Shown piece by piece: positions 26,239 to 34,824 of a DNA stretch of 56,382 bases. The stretch comes from Xanthobacteraceae bacterium (GTDB lineage Bacteria > Pseudomonadota > Alphaproteobacteria > Rhizobiales > Xanthobacteraceae). Under the pieces are notes generated by a model. It saw nothing but the letters and a program-made list of their open reading frames with translations. It ran no database searches and had not been told where the DNA came from. Numbering within the stretch: position 1 is the first letter of the stretch; every line of letters starts with the position of its first letter. The stretch covers positions 1 to 56,382 of the forward strand of contig JAIESR010000127.1 in the NCBI GenBank assembly GCA_019745775.1, in the 5' to 3' direction. The position numbers and the translations under genes are program-made.

Positions 26239-27522
26239 TCAGTGAGCGAGCTTCTCCATCACCCAGCGGGCGCAGGCGAACAGCGCATCGTCGCGGTAAC
26301 GCGGCGCGACCAGCTGGATGCCGACCGGCAGCCCCTGCGGCCCGGCATGGGTCGGCAGTGACATCGCGGGCCCGTTCAGCACCGTCCAGAACTGCTGGAA
26401 CGCCGGCTCGCCGGTGAAGTTCAGACCTTTTGGTGCCTCGCCCTTCACGCAGGGTGAAATGATCGCGTCGATGCCGCCATAGGCGTCGTCGATGCGTGCG
26501 CGGCAACGCTCGGCAAGTTGCAGGGCCGCGACATAGTCTTCGTGCTTCATCGCGAAGCCCTTCTTGACGCGATCGCCGAGCACCTTGCTGATCTTGTCCG
26601 GATGATGCTGCCAGTCGGCAGCCATACTCTTCGAGCGCTCGTAATTGTTGATGGTCTCGCGCGCCGTGTAATAAAGCTTCTCGAATTCCTCAGGCAGCAC
26701 GATCTCCTTCACCGGCGCGCCGGCGGCTGCGAGCCGCTTCGCCGCGTCCTCGACCGCGTGCTTGGTGGCGTCGTCGGCGGTGTCCCACAGCGGCGTGCGG
26801 CAGAGCCCGAGCCGGGGCGGGGTATCGCGTTTGAAGAAAGCCGGCGGCTTATTGATGAGGACGGCGGTGACGAGCTCGGCATCGTCGATCGTGCGCGTGA
26901 GCAGGCCGATGGTGTCGAGCGTCTCGGCCGCGAAGCAGATGCCCTGCCGGTTGATCAAATTGAACGTCGGCTTGTAGCCGACGCAGCCGCAGAACGCCGC
27001 CGGCCGCAGCACCGAGCCGCCGGTCTGCGTGCCATAGGCGACCGGCACCATGAAATCGGCGACCGCCGCGGCCGAGCCCGACGACGAGCCGCCCGGCGTG
27101 TGCGCGGGATTGTGCGGGTTGGCGGTCGGTCCCGGAAACATGCCGGCGAACTCGGCGGTGACGGTCTTCCCGAGGATCACCGCGCCGGCCATGCGCGCGA
27201 GCGCGACGCAGGCGGCGTCGCCGTGCGATCGGTGGGCCTTGTAGAGCGGCGAGCCCATCTCGGTGGGCAGGTGCTCGGTGTTGATGATGTCCTTCACGCC
27301 GATCGGCACGCCGTGCAGCGGGCCCTTCGACGACGGCATGCGGTCGAGCGCACGCGCCTGCATCAGCGCGTAGTCGGGATCGATGGTGGCGAAGGCGTGG
27401 ATCGTCGGCTCGCGCGCCGCGATCCGGTCGAGGCAGTCGCGCACGACTGCCTCGGCGGTGAACTTCTTGGCGGCGATGCCTTTGGCGACGTCGGCGGCGG
27501 AGAGCTTGTTGAGATCGGGCAT
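26239..27522 (-). CDS. Amidase (amidase-signature family)
   Basis: 427 residues of the amidase-signature family, which hydrolyses amides by a Ser-cisSer-Lys triad. Visible are Lys77 in GVPIGVKDIIN, the cis-Ser in TPGGSSSGSAAAVA (about 142-155) and the nucleophile Ser170 in GTQTGGSVLRPAAFCG. No signal peptide, so cytosolic. The substrate is unknown; the family includes GatA, indoleacetamide and allophanate hydrolases. It is shorter than GatA and has no gatB/gatC partner. The downstream neighbours on the minus strand lie across a 121-bp gap from a TcuA-type flavoprotein. Confidence 0.9.
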   Translation of the reverse strand: MPDLNKLSAADVAKGIAAKKFTAEAVVRDCLDRIAAREPTIHAFATIDPDYALMQARALDRMPSSKGPLHGVPIGVKDIINTEHLPTEMGSPLYKAHRSHGDAACVALARMAGAVILGKTVTAEFAGMFPGPTANPHNPAHTPGGSSSGSAAAVADFMVPVAYGTQTGGSVLRPAAFCGCVGYKPTFNLINRQGICFAAETLDTIGLLTRTIDDAELVTAVLINKPPAFFKRDTPPRLGLCRTPLWDTADDATKHAVEDAAKRLAAAGAPVKEIVLPEEFEKLYYTARETINNYERSKSMAADWQHHPDKISKVLGDRVKKGFAMKHEDYVAALQLAERCRARIDDAYGGIDAIISPCVKGEAPKGLNFTGEPAFQQFWTVLNGPAMSLPTHAGPQGLPVGIQLVAPRYRDDALFACARWVMEKLAH

Positions 27523-27559
27523 TTGAAAGTGCCTCTACGAATTCAGGACCGCTTACGTG

Positions 27560-27578
27560 CTCGCGGTCGCTCCGCGAG
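27560..27578. repeat. Intergenic hairpin upstream of the amidase gene
   Basis: A perfect 7-bp stem, CTCGCGG (27560-27566) and CCGCGAG (27572-27578), with a 5-nt loop. It is followed by a degenerate CCTCTACCCTCCTCCGGGGAG element related to the other GC-rich palindromes of the window. Confidence 0.5.
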
Positions 27579-27643
27579 TTCACCTCTACCCTCCTCCGGG
27601 GAGAGGGAGCGCACCGAGTTCGCGGCGCGCTCAGTACTCCAAA

Positions 27644-29125
27644 TTAGTTCGCCTTTGCGCGGCCGGCCGCGGTGCCGGCGATCTTGCCGAACACCGAACC
27701 GGAGCAGAGCCCCGAGCCGCCCGGGTAGTTGAAGTAGAAGATGCCGCCGACGAGCTCGCCCGCGGCGTAGAGACCGCGGATCGGCTGGTAGTCGGTGTTC
27801 AGCACTTCGCAGTCGGTGTTCACGCGCAGCCCGCCGAAGGTGAAGGTGATCCCGCAGGTCACGGCGTAGCCTTCATAGGGCGGCGTATCGAGCGTGTTCG
27901 CCCAGTTCGACTTGTTGATCGCGAGGCCCTTGGTGCAGCGGCCGTCCTTGACGTTCGGATTGAACGGTATGTCGGTCTGCACCGCCTTGTTCCACTCGGC
28001 GACGGTCTTGATGAACTCGGCCGCGTTGACGCCCTCGAGCTTCGACGCGAATTCCTCGATGGTGTTGCCGGTCACCTTGGTGATCTGACGAATGCGGTAT
28101 TCGTCGCGTTGCAGGTGCTTGGTCTTCTGGTCGAATACCTGCCAGGCGAATTGACCCGGCTGCTCCAACACAACGCGGCCGTACTTCGCATAGGTGTAGT
28201 TGCGGAAGTCGGCGCCTTCGTCGACGAAGCGCTTGCCGGTGGCGTTGATCAGCATCGCAAACGGATATGAGTGCTTCTGGAACTGGTCGCCGACCGCGAG
28301 GTCGCCAAACTCGGGGGCGTTCATCTCCCACTGCACCGCGTGGCAGCCTGACCAGTTGCCGCACGGGCTCGCGCCGATCTCCAGCGCCATGCGGATGCCG
28401 TCGCCGGTGTTGAAGCGGGTGCCGCGCACCTTGGCGAGGTCCCAGCCGGGGCCGAGATAGCGCGTGCGCCATTCCGGGTTGGCCTGGAAACCGCCCGACG
28501 CGAGGATCACCGCCTTGCCACGGATCTCGCTCTCGCGGCCGTCGTGGCGGACACGCACGCCCTCGACGCGGTCGCCGGTGTGGATCAGCGACAGTGCGCG
28601 GGTCTGGTAGCGGATCTCGATACCGCGCTTCCTGGCGGACTCGGTCAGCATTTGGACGAGGCCGGGGCCGCCGCCGACCGATTCGATCGTCAGGCCGCCC
28701 CAGAACTTGAACTTGCCGTCGATCTTGAACGCCTGCCGGCCATAGATCGGGATGAAGCGCACGCCCTTCTCGCGCATCCAGTTGAGCGTGTCGAAGCTGC
28801 GGGTGACCAGCAGCTCGACCAGGTCGGGATTGGCGCGGTTCTGCGTGACGCGCGCCATGTCGTCGAAGAACTGGTCGGCGGTGTAGGTGCCGAAATCGGT
28901 CTCCTCGATTTCCTTCGGTGTCAGGTCCGGGATCAGCGTCTTGATGTCGTCGACGCCGTTGTAGACCACGCGGATCGAGCCCGCGGTGAAGCGGCTGTTG
29001 CCGCCGGCTTCGTCCTCCGGGGCGGCCTCCAGCACCACCACCTTCGCGCCTTGTTCCTGTGCCGCCAGCGCCGCGCAGAACGCCGCATTGCCGCCACCCA
29101 CTACGATCACGTCGTACTCAGCCAT
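27644..29125 (-). CDS. tcuA: FAD-dependent tricarballylate dehydrogenase-like protein TcuA
   Basis: A 493-residue flavoprotein of the fumarate reductase/succinate dehydrogenase flavoprotein family. The N-terminal Rossmann motif is DVIVVGGGNAAFCAALAAQE with VVVLEAAPEDEAGGNSRFT. Further family blocks are GKAVILASGGFQANPEW, NTGDGIRMALEIGA and the C-terminal GLYAAGELVGGIFYFNYPGG. TcuA oxidises tricarballylate to cis-aconitate. No tcuB or tcuC is adjacent, so the substrate could be another polycarboxylate or a steroid-like ketone. The start at 29125 has GGTGGAAG upstream; a GTG at 29140 is the alternative. Confidence 0.85.
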   Translation of the reverse strand: MAEYDVIVVGGGNAAFCAALAAQEQGAKVVVLEAAPEDEAGGNSRFTAGSIRVVYNGVDDIKTLIPDLTPKEIEETDFGTYTADQFFDDMARVTQNRANPDLVELLVTRSFDTLNWMREKGVRFIPIYGRQAFKIDGKFKFWGGLTIESVGGGPGLVQMLTESARKRGIEIRYQTRALSLIHTGDRVEGVRVRHDGRESEIRGKAVILASGGFQANPEWRTRYLGPGWDLAKVRGTRFNTGDGIRMALEIGASPCGNWSGCHAVQWEMNAPEFGDLAVGDQFQKHSYPFAMLINATGKRFVDEGADFRNYTYAKYGRVVLEQPGQFAWQVFDQKTKHLQRDEYRIRQITKVTGNTIEEFASKLEGVNAAEFIKTVAEWNKAVQTDIPFNPNVKDGRCTKGLAINKSNWANTLDTPPYEGYAVTCGITFTFGGLRVNTDCEVLNTDYQPIRGLYAAGELVGGIFYFNYPGGSGLCSGSVFGKIAGTAAGRAKAN

Positions 29126-29154
29126 TTTGCTTCCACCCACTCCATCTTTTGATC

Positions 29155-29266
29155 CGTCATCCTGAGGTGGCTGCGAAGCAGCCCTCGAAGGACACGGGTA
29201 CTGTCCAGGCCGCCATCCTTCGAGGCTCCCCCCGGATCAAGTCCGGGGTCGCACCTCAAGATGACG
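29155..29266. repeat. Rhizobiales-type intergenic palindromic repeat
   Basis: A nested inverted repeat. Outer arms are CGTCATCCTGAGGTG (29155-29169) and CACCTCAAGATGACG (29252-29266), inner arms CCTCGAAGGA (29183-29192) and TCCTTCGAGG (29216-29225), with a further hairpin CCCCGGA/TCCGGGG at 29230-29248. This layout (CATCCTGAGGTG...CCTCGAAGGATG) matches a repeat family that I recall as dispersed in many copies in Bradyrhizobium and Rhodopseudomonas genomes. It fills the space between the TcuA-like and pyrC genes. Confidence 0.8.
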
Positions 29267-29294
29267 GGGAAAGGGCGTTATTGCCCGCCCTAAT

Positions 29295-30341
29295 TCAATT
29301 GGCAACCACGCGCCACTCGATCGTTTCGCCGCCGCGGTAAACCAGGGCTTTCTCATCGGGACCGGCGACCTTGACCTCCTCGGGGGCGGTCCAGGGCGAC
29401 TTTTCGAGCGTGATCCGTTCCTCGTTGGGCGGGAGCTTGTAGTGCTTGGGTCCGTTGAGCGAGGCGAAGGCTTCGAGCTTGTCGAGCGCGCCTTCCTCCT
29501 CGAACACCTTGGCGTAGCACTCGATCGCGACCGGCGCGTTGAAGATGCCGGGGATGCCGTTGAGTGCGAGCTTCCTCGCCACCGGGTGCGGCGCGGAGTC
29601 GGTTCCGAGGAAATAGCAGGCCTCGCCGGAGGTCGCGGCCTTGCGCAGGGCGTCGCGGTCCCGGGCGGTCTTGATGACCGGCATTACATACATGTAGGGC
29701 TTCAGGCCCCAGCCGAACCAGTCGGTGCGGGTCAGGACCATGTGATACGGCGTGATGGTGCCGCCGACCTGCGGCGCCGCGCTCTTCACGTAGTCGACGC
29801 CCTCTTTCGAGGACAGATGCTCGAGGATCATGCGCAGCCCGGGGAACTGCCGCGTCCACTTCGACAGATAACGCTCGATGAACATCGCCTCGCGGTCGAA
29901 GATGTCGATGGCGGGATCGACGTCCTCGCCGTGCATCAGGAACGGCATGTCGATCTTTTCCATGCGCTCGAGCACGCGCATCACCTTCTTGTAGTCGGTG
30001 ACGCCGGCGGCGGAATTGGTGGTGGCGTTGGCGGGGTAGAGCTTCACCCCGGTGAACACGCCTTCCTTGAAGCCGCGTTCGACGTCGTCGGGATCGGTGT
30101 CGTCGGTGAGGTAGCAGGTGATCAACGGCTTGAAGGTCGAGCCCTTCGGCAGCGCCGCCACGGCGCGCTCGCGGTAGGCGATCCCATCCTTGGTGGTGGT
30201 CACCGGCGGGATCAGGTTCGGCATCAGGATGGCGCGGCCGAAGTTCCTGGCGGTATAGGGCAGCACCGCCTTGAGCATCTCGCCGTCGCGGACGTGCAGG
30301 TGCCAGTCGTCGGGTTTGCGGATGGTAAGGCGGGTGGTCAT
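29295..30341 (-). CDS. pyrC: Dihydroorotase PyrC (E. coli type)
   Basis: A zinc amidohydrolase interconverting N-carbamoyl-aspartate and dihydroorotate. The 348-residue length and motifs match the E. coli-type enzyme: metal ligands in DWHLHVRDG, the carboxylated lysine in TGVKLYPANATTNS, HGEDVDP, LEHLSSKEGVDYV and FLGTDSAPHP. The start at 30341 gives MTTRLTIRKPDDWH. It lies divergent from a TPR-dioxygenase gene, with pyrK and pyrD beyond. It could serve de novo pyrimidine synthesis or, in reverse, dihydroorotate breakdown. Confidence 0.94.
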   Translation of the reverse strand: MTTRLTIRKPDDWHLHVRDGEMLKAVLPYTARNFGRAILMPNLIPPVTTTKDGIAYRERAVAALPKGSTFKPLITCYLTDDTDPDDVERGFKEGVFTGVKLYPANATTNSAAGVTDYKKVMRVLERMEKIDMPFLMHGEDVDPAIDIFDREAMFIERYLSKWTRQFPGLRMILEHLSSKEGVDYVKSAAPQVGGTITPYHMVLTRTDWFGWGLKPYMYVMPVIKTARDRDALRKAATSGEACYFLGTDSAPHPVARKLALNGIPGIFNAPVAIECYAKVFEEEGALDKLEAFASLNGPKHYKLPPNEERITLEKSPWTAPEEVKVAGPDEKALVYRGGETIEWRVVAN

Positions 30342-30447
30342 GGGGCTCAACCTAACGCGCCGTGTGCCAAAATCAAAATTTTTTCCAATTTTTGTACGGA
30401 TGGCTCCCTGAGGTGAGCGGCTGCTACATAGGACCGCGGAGCGTCAC

Positions 30448-31761
30448 ATGGCGAAGTCATCAGCCGAATTTCGCGCGCTTGTCGCCGATGCCCTGGCCAA
30501 GTTCCAAGGTGGGCGAGCGGCGGAAGCCGAGAGCGCCTATCGGGCTGCGCTGGCGATGGCGCCCGGCGATCCCGCGGTCACCCACAATCTCGGTGCGGCC
30601 ATCGCCGCGCAGGGCCGTCACCGGGACGCGCTCGGCTGTTTCGAGGCGGCGCTCTTCGCCGATCCCGACTTCGTTTCGGCGCACTACAACAAAGCCGTTG
30701 CGCTGATGGCACTTGGCGAGGCGCAGGGCGCGATCAAATCCTTCAGCCGCGCCGCGGCGCGCGAGCCGCAGCATTACCAGGCGCATCGCGCGCTTGGCTT
30801 CCTCTGGTTGGCGCAAGGTGAGCGGGGCAGGGCGCTCGATCATTTCGCACGGACCTATGAGCTCCGGCGCGGCGACGACAGAACCACCATCGCGCTGAAG
30901 TCGCTGACGACCACGGCGCGCCACAAGCTCGAGCACGATGCCGAACAATTCCTCTATCTGGCGCAGCGCCTGCGCGACCGTCGGCGTTTCGATCTGCTCG
31001 CGCGGAGCTATGGCGAAATCGCGAAGCAGATGTCGACCGAGGTGACCGCCCTGTCCGGTGCGCATCTCGAAGCGCTCGGCGAGGACTACAACACGCCGAT
31101 CCATCTGCGCGCTGCGCCCGAGCTTTCGGAGCCCGTCGTCAACGAACGGGCGGATCGCCTCGCGCTGACCGCCGCTTTTGAGCGAGGCGGCGCGGTCGCC
31201 GTGAACGATCTGTTGACGCCGCAAGCGCTCCAGGCATTGCGGCAATTTCTGCTGGAGAGCACGATCTGGCATGACTTCTCCCATATCGAGGGCTTCGTCG
31301 CGTCCTATCTCGAAGACGGGCTCGCGTGCCCGCTGCTCCTCCAGATCGCGGACGAGTTGCGTAGCGCGTTTCCCGAGGTTCTCGGCAAGCATCCGCTGTC
31401 CCAGGCCTGGGCCTTTAAAGGACTACGGCCGCAGTCGGCGGTCGACGTGCATGCCGACGCTGCGACCATCAGCGTCAATTTCTGGGTCACACCGTCGGAG
31501 GCCAATCTCGCCCCCGAACGGGGCGGTCTGGTCGTGTGTCGCGCGCCGCCGCCGGATGATTGGGAGATCAAGGATTACGACGCCGACCAGGCGCGGATCG
31601 TAACATTTTTGGAACAAAAAGCCATTGATAGCCTTATCGTGCCCTATCGCGAGAACCGTGCCGTGCTTTTCCGGTCGCGCCTTTTCCACCACTCGGACCG
31701 GCCGGAATTTGTCTCAACTTATGAGAATCACAGGATAAATCTGACGCTTCTGTACGGATAG
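30448..31761 (+). CDS. TPR protein fused to a putative 2-oxoglutarate/Fe(II)-dependent dioxygenase domain
   Basis: 437 residues. The N-terminal third has about three to four tetratricopeptide repeats (for example AESAYRAALAMAPGDPAVTH, ALGCFEAALFADPDFVSAHY, AIKSFSRAAAREPQHYQAHR). The C-terminal region (about 250-437) has the spacing of a double-stranded beta-helix dioxygenase: His335-x-Asp337 in VDVHADAATISVNFWVTP, a distal His at 414/415 in RLFHHSD, and Arg429 in NHRINLTLLYG. TPRs would bind a protein partner; the oxygenase domain may hydroxylate it or a small molecule. It sits between pyrC and pyrK. Confidence 0.8.
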   Translation: MAKSSAEFRALVADALAKFQGGRAAEAESAYRAALAMAPGDPAVTHNLGAAIAAQGRHRDALGCFEAALFADPDFVSAHYNKAVALMALGEAQGAIKSFSRAAAREPQHYQAHRALGFLWLAQGERGRALDHFARTYELRRGDDRTTIALKSLTTTARHKLEHDAEQFLYLAQRLRDRRRFDLLARSYGEIAKQMSTEVTALSGAHLEALGEDYNTPIHLRAAPELSEPVVNERADRLALTAAFERGGAVAVNDLLTPQALQALRQFLLESTIWHDFSHIEGFVASYLEDGLACPLLLQIADELRSAFPEVLGKHPLSQAWAFKGLRPQSAVDVHADAATISVNFWVTPSEANLAPERGGLVVCRAPPPDDWEIKDYDADQARIVTFLEQKAIDSLIVPYRENRAVLFRSRLFHHSDRPEFVSTYENHRINLTLLYG

Positions 31762-31850
31762 ATGGTGCATCTGGGCGACTCCGACATGAATGCGGTTCCA
31801 TGCTGTTCCAAAATTGACACATTGGTCCGTCCTCCCTATAAACGCCAAGG

Positions 31851-32723
31851 ATGACGACCCCCGACCCGAACGAGAACTACACCGACGCCGCCCTGCGGAT
31901 TGGCGACGTCGATCCCTATCCGCAGCGCCTCGTCGGCGAGTTCATCGGCATCGTGACACGCAACGATTGGGTGAACGACGAATACAAGCACGTGGTGCTC
32001 AAGGTGCACGAGCACGCGACCAAGGCCTATGCCGGTCAGATGTTTCACCTGCTGTGCCCCTCGCCGGACGGCGCCGAGGTGTGGATGCGCCGTCCGATGA
32101 GCGTCTACCGGGTCGACAAGACGGCGGGCGAGGTCGAATTTCTCTACAAGAGCGAAGGCCGCGGCACGCGCGGCATGGCGACGTTGCAGCCGGGCGACGA
32201 GTTCAACATCGCGGGCCCGCTCGGCGTCGGCTTCAAGTTGCAGCCCTCGTGGAAGAACATCGTGGTGCTCGGGCGTGGCGTCGGGCTCGCGACGTTGGCG
32301 CCGCTCTCGCAGCTCGCAGCGGAAAACGGCGTCGGCGTCACCGCGATCCTGAGCGCGCGGCATGAAGGCGTCGTGATGTCGAAGGAGCTATTCGATGATC
32401 TCGGCGCGCACACCATCACCGTGCTCGACTCCGACGGCAGCAGCGACGTCGAGAATGTCGAGCGGATCCTCGAAACGCTGATCGCGCAGGGCAAGACGGA
32501 CGCCTTCTTCACCTGCGGCTCCAACCGGCTCCTGAAGCTGATGCAGCGGCTCGGGAAGAAGCACGGCATCCCCGGCCAGGTCGCCATGGAGCAGATCATG
32601 GTCTGCGGTTTCGGCGCCTGCTACGTCTGCGTGCGCACCTTCGAGGTCGACGGCAAGCGCGTGCTCAAGCGCGTCTGCCGGGACGGCCCGGTCTTCAACA
32701 TGCAGGAGGCGGTCGGATGGTAG
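31851..32723 (+). CDS. pyrK: Dihydroorotate dehydrogenase B electron-transfer subunit PyrK
   Basis: A 290-residue ferredoxin-reductase-fold protein. It has the FAD-binding motif RRPMSVYRVD (80-89), an NAD-binding segment VVLGRGVGLATLAPL (138-152), and a C-terminal 2Fe-2S site with Cys252, Cys257, Cys260 and Cys276 (C-x4-C-x2-C-x15-C), as in PyrK. It carries electrons between the PyrD FMN and NAD. Its last 7 bp overlap pyrD, so the two subunits are made together. Related sulfide dehydrogenase/NfnA subunits share the fold, but the pyrD neighbour settles the call. Confidence 0.92.
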   Translation: MTTPDPNENYTDAALRIGDVDPYPQRLVGEFIGIVTRNDWVNDEYKHVVLKVHEHATKAYAGQMFHLLCPSPDGAEVWMRRPMSVYRVDKTAGEVEFLYKSEGRGTRGMATLQPGDEFNIAGPLGVGFKLQPSWKNIVVLGRGVGLATLAPLSQLAAENGVGVTAILSARHEGVVMSKELFDDLGAHTITVLDSDGSSDVENVERILETLIAQGKTDAFFTCGSNRLLKLMQRLGKKHGIPGQVAMEQIMVCGFGACYVCVRTFEVDGKRVLKRVCRDGPVFNMQEAVGW

Positions 32724-33664
32724 ATCTCACCGTCAAGATCGGCGACATCACGCTGCAAAATCCGGTGCAGCCGGCGTCCGGCGCGTTTTCCTGGGAATAC
32801 AACGACGTCATCGATCTCAACCGGCTCGGCGCGCTGGTCGCCAAGACCATCTGCCGCGAGCCGCGGCTCGGCAATCCGACGCCGCGCATGGCCGAGACCG
32901 AGGCCGGCATCATCCAGTCGATCGGGCTGCCGGGGAAGGGCATCGAATATTTCGTCGAGCACATCGTTCCCGAATACGCCCGGTTCACGCCGCCGCTGGT
33001 GGTCAGCGTCTCGTCGGAATCGATCGAGGATTTTGCCGCGCTCGCCGAAGAGCTGAGCGTGCCGGACGTCGACGTCATCGAGGCCAACATCTCGTGCCCG
33101 ACCCGCAACGCGACCGGCGGCAATTTCGCGATGCACGAGGACTACACCCGCGACTGCATCACCGCGATCCGCGCCAAGACCAGGAAGCCTTTGTGGGTGA
33201 AGCTCTCGCCCAACGCCGGCGACATCGTGTCGATCGCGCGGGCGGCGGAAGACGCCGGCGCCGATGCGCTGGTCATCGCCAACACGTTCCTGTCGCTGAA
33301 GATCCGCACCGACAATTTCCGCCCCGCCCTCGGCAACAAGTTCGGCGGCCTCGTTTCGCCGGCGCTGAAGCCGATCGTGCTGCGAATGGTCTACCAGGTG
33401 GCCAAGGCGGTCAAAATCCCGATCATCGGCATCGGCGGCGTCACCAAGGCCGAGGATGTGGTCGAATACATGCTCGCGGGCGCGACCGCGGTCGGCATCG
33501 GCTATGCAGGCTTCCGCAACCCGACCGCGCTGATCTCGATCATCGACGATCTCGCCGCCTGGTGCGACGAGCGCGGCATCAAGAAGGTGACCGAGCTGAT
33601 CGGCGCCGTGCGCGACCAGGACATGGAGATGGACACGCTCAATGCCGCTTCGGCGGGCGTGTAG
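32717..33664 (+). CDS. pyrD: Dihydroorotate dehydrogenase, class 1B catalytic subunit
   Basis: A 315-residue FMN-binding TIM barrel. The active-site base is a cysteine, Cys127 in IEANISCPTRN, which marks class 1 enzymes (class 2 uses Ser). Other family blocks are VQPASGAFSWEYND, PLWVKLSPNAGDIVSIARAA, and the FMN-phosphate site IIGIGGVTKAEDVVEYMLAG. Paired with PyrK it forms an NAD-linked, cytosolic enzyme. Proteobacteria normally use the membrane class 2 enzyme for de novo synthesis, so this may be an accessory or catabolic copy. Preliminary-type dihydropyrimidine dehydrogenases are related and cannot be fully excluded. Confidence 0.88.
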   Translation: MVDLTVKIGDITLQNPVQPASGAFSWEYNDVIDLNRLGALVAKTICREPRLGNPTPRMAETEAGIIQSIGLPGKGIEYFVEHIVPEYARFTPPLVVSVSSESIEDFAALAEELSVPDVDVIEANISCPTRNATGGNFAMHEDYTRDCITAIRAKTRKPLWVKLSPNAGDIVSIARAAEDAGADALVIANTFLSLKIRTDNFRPALGNKFGGLVSPALKPIVLRMVYQVAKAVKIPIIGIGGVTKAEDVVEYMLAGATAVGIGYAGFRNPTALISIIDDLAAWCDERGIKKVTELIGAVRDQDMEMDTLNAASAGV

Positions 33665-33668
33665 GCGT

Positions 33669-34550
33669 CTATCCCGTTCGCGCGAGCTGTTCGTGCATGA
33701 ACGCGACGGCCTGCGAGCCCTTGATGGCGCGCTGCCACAGTTCCTTGGCCATCTTCTCGTGCAGCGCCAGCGCCTCCGGTGCTGACGTGATCATCGCAAC
33801 ACCGACGCGGATGTTGGGCTGCTCGCCGAGCCGGAATGGGGACAACGCCAGCACCTGGCGGTCGGGCTGGCGGAAGATCTGGAAGCTCGCATGCGGCAGC
33901 GTGTCGGGCACGATGCCGATCTGCACGCCGATCGGCTCGTCCGCCATCATGGCGGCGAAATGCTCGGCCTCGGCGCGGGCGAGCTTGCGGCGCTCCTTCA
34001 ACGTCGCCTCGGGCAGGTCGTAGCGCCCGGCCATGCCGTTGCGCAGGAAGCGCTCCATCTCGGTGGCGGAGATCAGGTTGACGATGCCCGGCTGGCGCTT
34101 GCGGTAGCTCTCCTTGCGCTGGCGCAGCACCGCCATCAGCTCGTCGACCTGGGCGAGCGCGCGGGCGCGGCCTTCGTAGGTCTCGGGAATATTCTCGCGC
34201 AGCACGTCGGCGAGCGTGCGATCGAAGGTGTCGGAGGCCAAGAGATACGAGATCGGTCCGGCGAGCACGATGATGTGCTCGGAGGTTTCCTCGATCTGGC
34301 GCATGCGCTCGAAATAGGCCAGCGACGAGGCGACATATTCGACGCCGACCCCGAGCAGGGTCGGCACCGAGACGCCAAGCAACTCGGAGAGCTTTTCGAG
34401 CGTCTCGATCTTCGCAAGTTCGCCTTTCTCGAAACGATAGAGCGCTGTTCTTGAAATGCCGAGCCGGCTCGCGATCTCGTCGGCGGACAGCCCGGAGCCG
34501 AGGCGGAACGCCTTCAGCCGGTTTCCGATATCGTCGAAGCGGATGGGCAT
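33669..34550 (-). CDS. XRE-family transcriptional regulator
   Basis: A 293-residue protein with an N-terminal helix-turn-helix: LKAFRLGSGLSADEIASRLGI followed by SRTALYRFEKGE (about residues 12-44). A longer sensor-like C-terminal domain follows, without a recognisable cupin motif. It is convergent with pyrD (4-bp gap) and lies upstream of the Mo-hydroxylase FeS/FAD pair at 34825-36194 on the same strand, so it may control either group. Its effector is unknown. Confidence 0.88.
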   Translation of the reverse strand: MPIRFDDIGNRLKAFRLGSGLSADEIASRLGISRTALYRFEKGELAKIETLEKLSELLGVSVPTLLGVGVEYVASSLAYFERMRQIEETSEHIIVLAGPISYLLASDTFDRTLADVLRENIPETYEGRARALAQVDELMAVLRQRKESYRKRQPGIVNLISATEMERFLRNGMAGRYDLPEATLKERRKLARAEAEHFAAMMADEPIGVQIGIVPDTLPHASFQIFRQPDRQVLALSPFRLGEQPNIRVGVAMITSAPEALALHEKMAKELWQRAIKGSQAVAFMHEQLARTG

Positions 34551-34601
34551 GCTTGATGTGCCCTATGTGTGGGGCACTGCAGATGCCACTCGACGGATCT
34601 G

Positions 34602-34760
34602 CTCCCTCCCCCCTTGAGGGGGAGGGGTGGGGAGGGGGTTAACTGCAAACTCCGCGCGTGCGGTCACCCCCCTCCGCAGCCGACGCTTGGCGTCGGCGTC
34701 CTTAGTGCCAAGAACGGCGGCCGAAGGCCGCCTATGCCCTCCCCCGCAAGGGGGGAGGGG
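34602..34760. repeat. Cluster of GC-rich intergenic palindromes
   Basis: Four hairpins fill the 274-bp space between the regulator and the FeS subunit gene. They are CCCTCCCCC-TTGA-GGGGGAGGG (about 34604-34626), GCCGACGC/GCGTCGGC (34679-34697), GGCGGCC/GGCCGCC (34716-34732) and CCCTCCCCC-GCAA-GGGGGG (34737-34755). The first and last are a related family that recurs at 39240-39362. They may be a decayed short mobile repeat. Confidence 0.65.
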
Positions 34761-34824
34761 ACGTTGTGGCGCGAGCCTTTGCATCTTCAAAGACCGAGTC
34801 CGCATGTCGGTCCTTCGTTGCGTT

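Noticed and set aside
29126-29294. CRISPR-like repeat structure
   Set aside because: Only nested inverted arms are present, with no regular direct repeats or spacers; it fits a known type of intergenic palindrome.
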